64,000 nucleotides of DNA from Micromonospora inositola (GTDB lineage Bacteria; Actinomycetota; Actinomycetes; Mycobacteriales; Micromonosporaceae): positions 4,304,001-4,368,000 of the forward strand of contig NZ_LT607754.1 of NCBI RefSeq assembly GCF_900090285.1, read 5' to 3'. Every line of letters begins with the position of its first letter. Within the stretch, counting starts at the first letter, position 1. A program made the translations under genes and the position numbers. Of this stretch, positions 9,140 to 18,381 are shown one piece after another. The notes beneath the pieces are model-generated. The model was not told the origin of the DNA and searched no databases. It worked only from the letters and a program-made list of their open reading frames with translations.

Positions 9140-12100
9140 ATGTCGTACCCGCCCCTTGCGCGCCCCTTGTCCGCCCGACTGGTCGCCGCGACAGCTGCGG
9201 TCCTGCTGCCGGCGGGACTGCTCGTCGCCGCAGCTCCGGCCAGCGCCGCGCCCGCGCCGCCCGGCAATTTCAGCTCCTCGTTCGAGTCGGCCGACCCGCA
9301 GCCCGCCGCGAGCACCGTCGAGGTCGACGCGAGCGGTAAGCCGGTCCAGGCCAACCTGAGCGGCTCGAGCCCCACCGGACTGCCCGGCAGCCTGCTGGGT
9401 CTGGTCAACGCGGTGACCGCGAGCGCCGAGAACCCGCCGAACGAAACCGCCGCGAACCTCAAGGACGGCAGCCCCTCCACCAAGTGGCTGGCGTTCAACC
9501 CGACCGGCTGGGTGACCTACCAGCTGGCCAAGCCGGCGACGGTGGTGCGGTACGCGCTGACCTCCGCGAACGACGCCCCGACCCGTGACCCCAGGGACTT
9601 CACGGTGCAGGGGTCCAACGACGGCAGCACGTGGACCGACCTGAACCGTCAGACAGGGCAGAGCTTCAGCGGGCGGTTCGCCACGAACACCTACAGCTTC
9701 ACCAACACGACCGCCTACGGCTACTACCGCCTGAACATCTCCGCGAATTCCGGAGACTCGCTCGTCCAGCTCGCCGACTGGGACATCAGCGACGGCTCGA
9801 ACGCCAAGCCGCCGGCCACCCCGATGGTCAGTGTCGTCGGCACCGGTCCGGTCAGTGGCCACAACATGAAGCCCAGGGCCGGATTCACCGGGCTGGCTTC
9901 GCTGCGATACTCGGGCGGCGCCGTGGACGACGGTCGTTCGTACGCGACCAACAAGGTGTTCGAGGTCGACATCCCGGTCGGGCCAAAGACCCGGTTGTCC
10001 TACAAGATCTTCCCTGAGTTCACCGGCCAGGACAGCCGGTATCCGTCCACCTACGCGGCCGTCGACCTGCACTTCACCGACGGCAACTACCTCAGCCAGC
10101 TTTCGCCGGTGGACCAGCACGGATACCCGCTGACGGCCGCCGGGCAGGGCGCGTCGAAGGTGCTCTACGCCGATCAGTGGAACGCGGTGCAGTCTGAGGT
10201 CGGGGCGGTCGCGAACGGCAGGACGATCGACCGCATCCTGCTCGCCTACGACGATCCCGAGGCGGCGGCCTCGACCCGCTTCCAGGGTTGGCTCGACGAC
10301 ATCACCCTGGCGGGCGCTCCGACACCGATCGACGGCTCCAGCCTGAACAATTACGTCGATACCCGGCGCGGGACCAACGCATCGGGCTCTTTCTCGCGCG
10401 GCAACAACCTGCCGATTTCGGCGATGCCGAACGGCTTCAACTTCTTCACGCCCGTCACCAACGCCACCTCGAACTCGTGGGAGTACGACTACCAGCGGAA
10501 CAACAACGCGGCCAATCTGCCCACGCTGCAGGGACTTGCGATCTCGCACGAGCCCAGCCCGTGGATGGGCGATCGCAACCAGATGTCTGTCATGCCGGTG
10601 CCGGCCGGCGGATCGCTCACCGGAGCGCCCAGCGGTCGGGCACTCGCCTTCAGCCACGACGACGAGCTCGCGCGGCCGGACTTCTACCAGGTCACACTGC
10701 AGAACGGCCTGATCGCGCAGATGTCGCCCACCGACCACGGCGGGATCATGCGATTCACCTTCCCGTCCGGGCAGGCCACCGGAAGCCTCGTCTTCTACAA
10801 CGGCACGTTCGCCATCGGTACGGACGGCATGTTCAGCGGCTGGGTCGACAACGGAAGCGGCCTGTCGGCCGGTCGCAGCCGGATGTTCGTGTCCGGCACC
10901 TTCGACCGGGCGCCGAGGACGTCCGCCGCCACGTCCGCCACCTTCGACACCTCCGAAAACCGGCAGGTCACGCTGCGCATCGCGACGTCATTCATCTCGG
11001 TCGACCAGGCACACCGGAATCTCGACCTGGAGGTCACCGGCAACAGCCTCGACCAGGTCCAGGCGGCCGCCACCGCGGCATGGGAGGACCGGCTCGGCCG
11101 GATCGACGTTCAGGGTGCGACCGAGACGCAGCTGGTGACGCTGTACTCGAACCTGTACCGGCTGAACCTGTATCCGAACTCGCAGTCGGAGAACACCGGC
11201 ACCGCCACCGCCCCGCACTGGCAGTACGCGAGCCCGGTGTCGGCGCCGACCGGCACGTCGACCGCCACGCACACCGGCGCGAAGATCGTCGACGGGCAGA
11301 TCTACGTCAACAACGGGTTCTGGGACACCTACCGCACCGTGTGGCCCGCGTACTCGCTGTTGTACCCCGACATCGCGGCCAGGATCGCCGACGGGTTCGT
11401 CCAGCAGTACCGCGACGGCGGGTGGATCGCCCGCTGGTCGTCACCCGGCTACGCCGACCTGATGACCGGCACCAGCGCGGACGTCGCGATGGCCGAGGCC
11501 TACCTCAACGGCGTCGAGCTGCCCGACCCGCTCGGCGCGTACGACGCGGCGGTCAAGGACGCGACCGTGGCGTCCGGGCGCAGCGAGGTCGGCCGCAAGG
11601 GCATCGAGACCTCGCTGTTCCTCGGCTACACGCCGACCTCCACCGGCGAGTCGGTGTCCTGGGCGCTGGAAGGCTTCATCAACGACTACGGCATCGGCAA
11701 CATGGGTGCCGCCCTGGCCAAGGACCCGGCCACGCCGAAATCGGAGCGCGACCGGCTCAAGGAGGAGTCAAGGTACTTCCTCCAGCGTGCCCGCAACTAC
11801 GTCAACCTCTTCGACGCGAACACCAGGTTCTTCCAGGGACGCGACGCCGCCGGCAACTTCCTCGTCAGCAACCCGCTGGACTGGGGTGGCGTCTACACCG
11901 AGACCGACGGGTGGAACTACGCATTCACCGCGCAGCAGGACGGCCAGGGGCTGGCCAACCTGTACGGCGGCCGGAAGGCGCTGGAGCAGAAGCTCGACGA
12001 GTTCTTCGCCACCCCGGAGAACGCCGACCATCCGGGCGGGTACGGCGGAACGATCCACGAGATGCTCGAGGCGCGTGCGGTGCGCATGGGCCAGCTCGGC

Positions 12101-14758
12101 ATGAGCAACCAGCCGTCGCACCACATCCCCTACATGTACGACTATGCCGGCGCGCCGGCCAGGACGCAGGCGATCGTGCGGGAGATCCTGCAGCGCCTCT
12201 ACGTCGGCAGCGAGATCGGCCAGGGCTACCTGGGCGACGAGGACAACGGCGAGCTGTCGGCGTGGTACATCCTCAGCTCGCTGGGCATCTATCCGCTGCA
12301 GGCCGGCTTGTCCAACTGGGCCATCGGCTCACCGCAGTTCAGCAGGATGACCGTCCACCGGCAGAGCGGCGACATCGTCGTCAACGCGGCGAACAACAGC
12401 ATCAAGAACGTCTACGTGCAGAGCGTGGAGGTCAACGGAAAGTCGCAGCGCGGGGTGTCCATCGACTCGTCGGTCCTCGCCCGTGGCGGCACCATCGACT
12501 TCCAGATGGGCCCGAATCCGTCGTCCTGGGGCACCGGCGCTAACGACGCACCGCCGTCACTGACCAAGGGCGACTCCGTGCCCGAGCCGTTGCAGGACAC
12601 CACCGGCCCCGGTCTCGGCACCGCCACCGCGAACGGCGGGCAGGACGCCGCCAAGCTGTTCGACGACTCCTCGACCACCCAGCTGACCTTCGCCGCCGGG
12701 ACGCCGCAGATAACCTGGGTGTTCCGCGGCGGCAAGCAGACGCCGACCTACTACACCCTCACCTCCGGGGCGAGCGCGGGCGATCCGACGGATTGGCGGT
12801 TGCAGGGCTCCAACGATGGGATCACCTGGACCACCGTCGATTCCCGCAGCGGCGAGGCGTTCCCGTGGCGCGACCAGACCCGGCCGTTCAGGATCAGCCA
12901 TCCTGGGCAGTTCGCGCAGTTCCGCCTGGCCGTGACGAAGACGGCCGGCGCCGCGCAGACGAACCTCGCCGAGATCGAGTTGCTCGCCGGCGGCGACGTC
13001 CTGCTTGGTGGCGGCGCCGTCGCGGTCACCGCCGCGAGCGGCGTGCACGCCACCTCCGGTGCCGCCGTGTCGGTGGCGCTGGCCACCGTCACCGGGGGCA
13101 CCGCCACCGGCTACCAGGCCACGATCGACTGGGGTGACGGCTCGCCGGCCACCGCAGGCACCCTGTCCGTGAGCTCGCGCGCCGTATTCGGCGTCAGCGG
13201 CTCGCACACCTACGCCAAGCCGGGTTACTACCAGGCCGGCGTCACGGTGACCGACGGCACCAGCCAGAGCGCGGCAACGGTCGGCGTCGACGTGGCCTAC
13301 GCGCCGAGTTCAAGCCTCGCCGCCGCATTCGACACCGTCTGCATCGGCGACGAAGGCGCCCTCGCGGCGAACTGCGACGCCAAGTCGTGGGCGTACTCGC
13401 GTGCGGCCCTCGCGGCGGCCGGCGTGACCCAGGGCCAGCAGCACCAGGTACCCGGAACGGCGCTGCACTTCACGCTGCCGGCGATCCCGGCGGGGCAGCC
13501 GGACGACGCGACCGGCAACGGTAGGGCGGTGGTTCTCAACCTTCCGCCCGACGCCAAGAGCATCTCGTTCATCGGCGCCGGCACGCAGGGCGACCAGAGC
13601 ACCACCGGCACGGCGACGTTCAGCGACGGCAGCACCGCCGGCATCCCGATCCAGATGAGTGACTGGACGCTGGGTGGCAACGCCAACGGCACCCCGTCCT
13701 ACGGCAACATCGTCGTCGCCAAGGCCGCGTACCGTCTCCTCGGCACGAGCCGGGACAGCGCACAGCCGTTCCTGTTCGCCACCACGCCGTACCAGATCCC
13801 GGCCGGCAAGACGCTCATCTCGGTGACCCTGCCGACGCAGACCGGCGACCCCGGCTCGGCGGGCCGGATCCACGTGTTCGCCATCGCCGACGACGGCACG
13901 CCGGCCGCCGCGCTGGCGACCACCCCGCCGAAGGACCAGACGGCCACCGCCGGGCAGGCCTTCTCGGCGGATCTCGGCTCGGTGACCGGCGGCGTTCCCG
14001 ACACGACGGGCTACCACGCGCGCGTGCAATGGGGTGACGGCACGGTTCCGGACGACGTCACGGTCGGCCCGGCCGGTGCGATGAGCGGACAGCACACCTA
14101 CGCGCAGGAGGGCACGTACACGGTGCACGTCACCGCATGGGACACCCTGTCGAGCAGCACTGAGACCTTCACCGTGACCGTGGCGCGTGGCGGACTCCAG
14201 CCGACGATCGCGGTGTCCGCGTCCGGCACCGTCGCCGCCGGTGACACGATCACCGTCAACGGCAGCGGATTCGCCGCCGGCGAGCAGGTGACCGTCAAGC
14301 TCGGTACCAGCCCGGCGCGGAGCGTGACGGTCGTGGCGTCCGCCTCGGGAGCGGTACACGCGTCCATCGCGGCGTCCCGTGACACGCGGCCCGGCCGGTA
14401 CGCCGTCACCGCCGCCGGCGCGTCCTCGCGGACACCGGCGACGGCAACCGTTCAGGTGACCGGGCAGCCGGCAGTGCCGACGTACCAACCGCAGGTGATT
14501 GTGTCGACCACCTCCGGACCGCGCGGTACGTCAGTTGTCGTCAACGGCTCTGGGTTCGCGCCGAACGAGGCGGTCACGATCAGCTTCGGTGCCGGCCTCG
14601 CCTCCAGCACGGTGCGCGCGAATGGTGACGGCGTCGTCTCCGACGCGACCATCAGCGTTCCAGGGACGGCGAAGCCGGGCTCGACCAGCATCACGCTGGC
14701 CGGCGCCGATTCGGCGACCCGGGTCGCGCTGCCCTTCACGATCACCGGCCCGAACTGA
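9140..14758 (+). CDS. secreted GH92 alpha-mannosidase with F5/8C, PKD and Ig-like modules
   Basis: An 1872-residue exported enzyme. A signal peptide ends near residue 36 (APASAAPAP). An F5/8 type C (CBM32-like) domain follows at about 85-220, then the GH92 catalytic region at about 400-1130 with FWDTYRTVWP and GDEDNGELSAWYILSS, and a second F5/8C domain at about 1155-1285. A PKD-like domain (1295-1385), an unassigned domain (1390-1595), another PKD (1597-1683) and two IPT/Ig-like repeats (1690-1872, each with VNGSGFA) complete it. GH92 enzymes release alpha-linked mannose from glycans with a calcium-dependent inverting mechanism. There is no sortase motif or C-terminal anchor, so it should be released. 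It stands alone with its own terminator. Confidence 0.93.
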   Translation: MSYPPLARPLSARLVAATAAVLLPAGLLVAAAPASAAPAPPGNFSSSFESADPQPAASTVEVDASGKPVQANLSGSSPTGLPGSLLGLVNAVTASAENPPNETAANLKDGSPSTKWLAFNPTGWVTYQLAKPATVVRYALTSANDAPTRDPRDFTVQGSNDGSTWTDLNRQTGQSFSGRFATNTYSFTNTTAYGYYRLNISANSGDSLVQLADWDISDGSNAKPPATPMVSVVGTGPVSGHNMKPRAGFTGLASLRYSGGAVDDGRSYATNKVFEVDIPVGPKTRLSYKIFPEFTGQDSRYPSTYAAVDLHFTDGNYLSQLSPVDQHGYPLTAAGQGASKVLYADQWNAVQSEVGAVANGRTIDRILLAYDDPEAAASTRFQGWLDDITLAGAPTPIDGSSLNNYVDTRRGTNASGSFSRGNNLPISAMPNGFNFFTPVTNATSNSWEYDYQRNNNAANLPTLQGLAISHEPSPWMGDRNQMSVMPVPAGGSLTGAPSGRALAFSHDDELARPDFYQVTLQNGLIAQMSPTDHGGIMRFTFPSGQATGSLVFYNGTFAIGTDGMFSGWVDNGSGLSAGRSRMFVSGTFDRAPRTSAATSATFDTSENRQVTLRIATSFISVDQAHRNLDLEVTGNSLDQVQAAATAAWEDRLGRIDVQGATETQLVTLYSNLYRLNLYPNSQSENTGTATAPHWQYASPVSAPTGTSTATHTGAKIVDGQIYVNNGFWDTYRTVWPAYSLLYPDIAARIADGFVQQYRDGGWIARWSSPGYADLMTGTSADVAMAEAYLNGVELPDPLGAYDAAVKDATVASGRSEVGRKGIETSLFLGYTPTSTGESVSWALEGFINDYGIGNMGAALAKDPATPKSERDRLKEESRYFLQRARNYVNLFDANTRFFQGRDAAGNFLVSNPLDWGGVYTETDGWNYAFTAQQDGQGLANLYGGRKALEQKLDEFFATPENADHPGGYGGTIHEMLEARAVRMGQLGMSNQPSHHIPYMYDYAGAPARTQAIVREILQRLYVGSEIGQGYLGDEDNGELSAWYILSSLGIYPLQAGLSNWAIGSPQFSRMTVHRQSGDIVVNAANNSIKNVYVQSVEVNGKSQRGVSIDSSVLARGGTIDFQMGPNPSSWGTGANDAPPSLTKGDSVPEPLQDTTGPGLGTATANGGQDAAKLFDDSSTTQLTFAAGTPQITWVFRGGKQTPTYYTLTSGASAGDPTDWRLQGSNDGITWTTVDSRSGEAFPWRDQTRPFRISHPGQFAQFRLAVTKTAGAAQTNLAEIELLAGGDVLLGGGAVAVTAASGVHATSGAAVSVALATVTGGTATGYQATIDWGDGSPATAGTLSVSSRAVFGVSGSHTYAKPGYYQAGVTVTDGTSQSAATVGVDVAYAPSSSLAAAFDTVCIGDEGALAANCDAKSWAYSRAALAAAGVTQGQQHQVPGTALHFTLPAIPAGQPDDATGNGRAVVLNLPPDAKSISFIGAGTQGDQSTTGTATFSDGSTAGIPIQMSDWTLGGNANGTPSYGNIVVAKAAYRLLGTSRDSAQPFLFATTPYQIPAGKTLISVTLPTQTGDPGSAGRIHVFAIADDGTPAAALATTPPKDQTATAGQAFSADLGSVTGGVPDTTGYHARVQWGDGTVPDDVTVGPAGAMSGQHTYAQEGTYTVHVTAWDTLSSSTETFTVTVARGGLQPTIAVSASGTVAAGDTITVNGSGFAAGEQVTVKLGTSPARSVTVVASASGAVHASIAASRDTRPGRYAVTAAGASSRTPATATVQVTGQPAVPTYQPQVIVSTTSGPRGTSVVVNGSGFAPNEAVTISFGAGLASSTVRANGDGVVSDATISVPGTAKPGSTSITLAGADSATRVALPFTITGPN

Positions 14759-14773
14759 GTCGGGGGTAGCAAA

Positions 14774-14813
14774 CCGCCCTGGGCGGGCCGTGATCACGGC
14801 CCGCCCAGGGCGG
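14774..14813. terminator. 40-nt perfect palindrome after the GH92 gene
   Basis: Fifteen bases after the GH92 stop, arms of 20 bases (starting CCGCCCTGGGCGGGCCGTGA) are perfectly self-complementary, able to form a long GC-rich hairpin. There is no T-run. It is placed correctly to terminate GH92 transcription and also that of the convergent UPF0303 gene. Confidence 0.75.
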
Positions 14814-14935
14814 GGCTGATCTGCGTGAGTAAGCCGCCGATGTGGTGGGACAACGCGGGTGGCGTCAGGTCCTGCATCGTCGGCGGCTCATGAGTGCCGG
14901 TCTGGGTCGGCGTCGGCTACGGCACCGGCGCAGGA

Positions 14936-15418
14936 CTATCGCGAGATCGCGCGAAGCGTATCAACGACGAAGCGGTGGTCTTCCAGTTGCGGAAGCCCGG
15001 AAACGCCGAACCATCCCACCACGCCGGTGGCGCGAACGCGCAGTGGCACCGCACCCCCGGCGGCCGCGTACCTTGAGGCCGGCAGTCCGAACCTCTCCAC
15101 CAGCGTCACCTGCTTGTCCTGGCAGAGCCGTGCCATGTACAGCGACGAGTGCTCGAACCGCATCACCACCCGTCCCTTGCGACGCAGCCACCCGTCGTTG
15201 TCCAGCGTCGAGCCCGGTAGGCCGCAGTGGAACAACTGGCGCCCGGCCCGCCACACCCCGACCGAGATCGGTAGCCGCTGCTCCCTCGCTGCGGCGACGG
15301 CCAGCATCCCCAACTCGTACGCGTCCGACTCCGACAGGGCCGGAAGCTCCAGCTCGCCCTCCTCGCGCAGCAACTCCTCCAGCGTCGGCCACGGGTCATG
15401 GTCGAGTGGCATACGCAC
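14936..15418 (-). CDS. UPF0303 / heme-degrading-domain family protein
   Basis: A 160-residue protein of the UPF0303 (YBR137W-like) family, related in fold to GlcG/HbpS heme-binding proteins. Family features seen are SDAYELGMLAVAAAREQ near residues 30-46, the ISVGVWRAGRQLFHC strand segment, LPGSTLDNDGWLRRK at about 70-84 and the RYAAAGGAVPLRV loop with GVVGWFGVSGLPQLEDHRFV at the end. Length is standard. The biochemical role of the family is not settled. It is monocistronic as far as can be seen. Confidence 0.82.
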   Translation of the reverse strand: MRMPLDHDPWPTLEELLREEGELELPALSESDAYELGMLAVAAAREQRLPISVGVWRAGRQLFHCGLPGSTLDNDGWLRRKGRVVMRFEHSSLYMARLCQDKQVTLVERFGLPASRYAAAGGAVPLRVRATGVVGWFGVSGLPQLEDHRFVVDTLRAISR

Positions 15419-15573
15419 CTCCTCCTCGTCGAGTGGGGGACTGCCCCGGGCTTGGTTGACTCGCGGCGTTGAGTGGTTCAGGCCTCGCGTGCGTGCCTGT
15501 TGATTGTCTCAAACCCGATGGGTGTGAGTCGTCCGAGGCGTCATTGGCGTCGTCGGCGGGGTGGGCGCGCTGA

Positions 15574-17034
15574 TCACCAGGCGCAGGGCGCGTAGTCCTT
15601 CAGGAAGCAGCCGTACAGGTCTTCGCCCTGTTCGCCGCGGACGATCGGGTCGTAGACCCGGGCCGCGCCGTCGACCAAGTCCAGCGGGGCGTGGAAGCCG
15701 GCGTCCGCCAGCCGCATCTTCGTCGGGTGGGGCCGCTCGTCGGTGATCCAGCCGGTGTCGACGCTGGTCATCAGGATGCCGTCGGCCAGCATCTCCTGGG
15801 CACTGGTCCGGGTCAGCATGTTCAGCGCGGCCTTGGCCATGTTGGTGTGCGGGTGCCCCGGCCCCTTGTAGCCGCGGGCGAACTGGCCCTCCATCGCCGA
15901 CACGTTCACCACGTACTTGCGACGGGCGGTCGCTGCGGCCATCGCCGGTCGCAGCCTGCTGACCAGCACGAACGGCGCGGTCACGTTGCACAGCTGCACT
16001 TCGAGCAGCTCGACCGGGTTCACCTCGTGCACCCGCTGCACCCAGCTGTTGACCGGGTCGAGGTCCGGCACCAGACCACCGGCGTCGATGGCGGTGGCTG
16101 CCGCGATTCGTTCCGGCGAGGCGGAGCCGCTGGTCAGCGCCAGCGCGGTGAGCGCGTGCGGGGTGATCGCGGCCGACTGCGGCGAGGCGATCAGGCTGCC
16201 CGCCGGGTCGCCCCGGCCGGCCGGTTTGGCGAACGTGATCATCTCCGGCAGCGGGCCGTCCGGCAGGGCCGCCGCCTCCGCGGCGACGAGCTGCGCGTAC
16301 GCCCCGGGCGTGCGGCGGACGGTCTGCGCCGCGTTGTTGATCAGGATGTCGAGTGGTCCCTGGCCGCTGACCGAGTCAGCGAGGGCGATCACCTGGGCAG
16401 GGTCGCGCAGGTCGATCCCGACGATCCGTAGGCGGTGCAGCCAGTCCCCGCTGTCCGGCATCGCGGCGAATCGGCGGACCGCGTCGTGCGGAAACCGCGT
16501 GGTCACCGTGGTGTGCGCGCCGTCGCGCAGCAGTCGCAGCGCGATGTACATGCCGATCTTCGCCCGGCCGCCGGTGAGCAGCGCGCGCCGGCCGGTCAGG
16601 TCGGTGCGGGCGTTCCGGCGCTCCCGGTTGAGCGCGGCGCAGGGCGGGCAGAGCTGATGGTAGAAGGCGTCCACCTCGCGGTAGCGCTGCTTGCAGACGT
16701 AGCAGCCGCGCGGATTGTGCAGGAAGCCGGCCGTGGCACCCACGGTGGGGGAGGCGAGCGGGATGCCCTGGGTCTCGTCGTCGATCCGGCCCGGGGCGCC
16801 GGTGGCGGTGGCCGCCGTCACCGCGCGGTCGGCCGCCGCGATGGCATCCCGCCGTTCCTCGCGTCGCCGCTGCTTGATCACCTTGTAGAGCTTCGCGGTG
16901 GCCCGCTGCACCCGCACCACGTCGGGATGATCGGGAGGCAGGTCCTCCAACGCCTCAAAGACGCTGAGACAGGTCTCCAGCCGGCCGCGGTCAATGCCGT
17001 ATTGACCGGTTTCCGTAATGTTGTCCGTCGTCAT
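15574..17034 (-). CDS. SDR-fold protein with N-terminal zinc-finger extension
   Basis: A 486-residue protein. Residues 1-150 carry a helical, basic region and a CxxC-x14-CxxC motif (GCYVCKQR ... CPPC). A Rossmann domain follows with TGGRAKIGMYIALRLL near 152-167 and NNAAQTVRRTPG near 235-246. The classical SDR triad is altered: SAMEGQF supplies Ser, but the YxxxK position reads TNMAK (in HPHTNMAKAALNM), with Thr in place of the catalytic Tyr while Lys is kept. Length and extension differ greatly from ordinary 250-residue SDRs. It may bind NAD(P) for a non-dehydrogenase role. It is divergent from the AHSA1 gene. Confidence 0.8.
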   Translation of the reverse strand: MTTDNITETGQYGIDRGRLETCLSVFEALEDLPPDHPDVVRVQRATAKLYKVIKQRRREERRDAIAAADRAVTAATATGAPGRIDDETQGIPLASPTVGATAGFLHNPRGCYVCKQRYREVDAFYHQLCPPCAALNRERRNARTDLTGRRALLTGGRAKIGMYIALRLLRDGAHTTVTTRFPHDAVRRFAAMPDSGDWLHRLRIVGIDLRDPAQVIALADSVSGQGPLDILINNAAQTVRRTPGAYAQLVAAEAAALPDGPLPEMITFAKPAGRGDPAGSLIASPQSAAITPHALTALALTSGSASPERIAAATAIDAGGLVPDLDPVNSWVQRVHEVNPVELLEVQLCNVTAPFVLVSRLRPAMAAATARRKYVVNVSAMEGQFARGYKGPGHPHTNMAKAALNMLTRTSAQEMLADGILMTSVDTGWITDERPHPTKMRLADAGFHAPLDLVDGAARVYDPIVRGEQGEDLYGCFLKDYAPCAW

Positions 17035-17255
17035 GCCGCCGCTGTCTCATCCCGTTCCCTGCGCCGGATCTACCCGGCCCACCCCAAGTCCGACCCGGAA
17101 CTGTACGCACCGCACGGCCTCCGACGCATCCCGCGTTTGTGGTCAGGTGTTGGCGCCGCGGGCGGCGACCGCCCAGCGGTCGATTTCCCAGCCTGCGGAA
17201 ACGACGACGGGTTCCGATGTGAGTGCGCCTCGATGCCATCCCGAGCGCCGGACAC

Positions 17256-17261
17256 TAGATT
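17256..17261 (+). promoter_or_regulatory. -10 box of a probable leaderless promoter
   Basis: TAGATT (TANNNT) lies six bases before the ATG at 17268, and no Shine-Dalgarno precedes the gene. Transcription would begin at or next to the A of the start codon. Confidence 0.5.
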
Positions 17262-17267
17262 TACTCG

Positions 17268-17726
17268 ATGTACTCGACCCAGGTATCCCAACTCGTCAAG
17301 GCACCGCGCTCGGCCGTCTATCGGGCACTGCTGGACCCGGCCGCGGTGGCCAAGTGGCGGGTGCCCACCGGCATGAGCGGCCACGTGCACGAGTTCGACG
17401 CGCGGGAGGGCGGCTCGTTGCGCGTCTCGCTCACCTACGAGGCGGCGGACAACACCGGCAAGTCGACGGCACACACCGACAGCTACCACGGCCACTTCGT
17501 CAAGATCGTGCCCGACCAGCAGGTGGTCGAGGTCGTCGAGTTCGAGACCGACGATCCCGCGCTCCGCGGCGCGATGACCATGACCACGACGCTCACCGAC
17601 GTGGACGGCGGCACCGAAGTCGTCGTCGTTCATGACGGCATTCCCGACGCGATCCCGGCCGAAGACAACGAGACGGGTACGCGCATTGCCCTGGCGAACC
17701 TCGCCAGACTCGTCGAGGCGGCCTAG
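17268..17726 (+). CDS. SRPBCC / AHSA1-type START-domain protein
   Basis: A 152-residue single-domain protein of the activator-of-Hsp90-ATPase-1-like group. The fold pattern is visible: N-terminal strand then VKAPRSAVYRALLDPAAVAKW, VHEFDAREGGSLRVSL, the YHGHFVKIVPDQQVVEVVEF strand pair and a C-terminal helix with EDNETGTRIALANLARLVE. These proteins form a hydrophobic ligand cavity; some bacterial members are stress-associated, but the ligand is unknown. It probably has a leaderless mRNA. It precedes GrpB by 127 bp. Confidence 0.85.
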   Translation: MYSTQVSQLVKAPRSAVYRALLDPAAVAKWRVPTGMSGHVHEFDAREGGSLRVSLTYEAADNTGKSTAHTDSYHGHFVKIVPDQQVVEVVEFETDDPALRGAMTMTTTLTDVDGGTEVVVVHDGIPDAIPAEDNETGTRIALANLARLVEAA

Positions 17727-17853
17727 CGCGGCCCTGTCGTGCCGCGGATCGTGTGGCTTGCAGAGGGCGAGTCCCGTCCGCGCGATCGGCGGAGACGGGG
17801 TCCCGGACTACGGCAGCCCAGGGCGACAGGGAAAGCCGTCGCATACTTTCCCT

Positions 17854-18381
17854 GTGCAGCTCAGCGACAAGCAGGTTGTCCAGATCGTTCCGTACGACCC
17901 CACCTGGCCAGCCCTCGCCGCCGCCGCCATCGCAGAAGTGCGGGAAGTCCTGTCCGAAGTGGCCCACGAGGTCGAACACATCGGCTCGACTTGGCGGGCG
18001 AAGCCGATCGTCGATCTGATGGCCGCGGTGGAGGACCTCGGCATCGTCGAGCAGCATGAAGAATCGCTGGGTGGGCTCGGCTACCGCCCTCACCTCAACG
18101 GTATGCTGGACCGGCTGCTATGCGTTCGCGCGACGGACGGCGTCAGGACTCACATCTTGCATGTGGTCACGCTGGCCAGCTGGCCGACGCGTAATCAGCG
18201 AATACTGCGTGACTACCTGCGTGAGCACCCAGAAGATGCCGCTCGATACGCCGCGCTCAAGCAGTCAATCGCTGCCGCCGGTACTGCTCCTGGCGAATAT
18301 GCGCGGGCAGAAACCGAATCGTCGGCCGGGACGGCGATGGGGGTCGCAAACACTGCGCGGAAGGCCGTAGGACTGCCATGA
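17854..18381 (+). CDS. GrpB family (UPF0157) protein
   Basis: A 175-residue protein of the nucleotidyltransferase-like GrpB/UPF0157 family: VQIVPYDPTWPALA at the start, VEHIGST near residue 45, AKPIVDLMAAV, GYRPHLNG, and the closing RNQRILRDYLREHPEDAARY. The usual segment is GSTxVPGLAAKP; here it is GSTWRAKP, four residues shorter in an otherwise conserved loop. The GTG at 17854 is preceded by CATACT six bases upstream, compatible with a leaderless transcript, and has no clear ribosome site. The stop overlaps the next start by four bases, so the two genes are coupled. Function of the family is poorly defined. Confidence 0.8.
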   Translation: MQLSDKQVVQIVPYDPTWPALAAAAIAEVREVLSEVAHEVEHIGSTWRAKPIVDLMAAVEDLGIVEQHEESLGGLGYRPHLNGMLDRLLCVRATDGVRTHILHVVTLASWPTRNQRILRDYLREHPEDAARYAALKQSIAAAGTAPGEYARAETESSAGTAMGVANTARKAVGLP

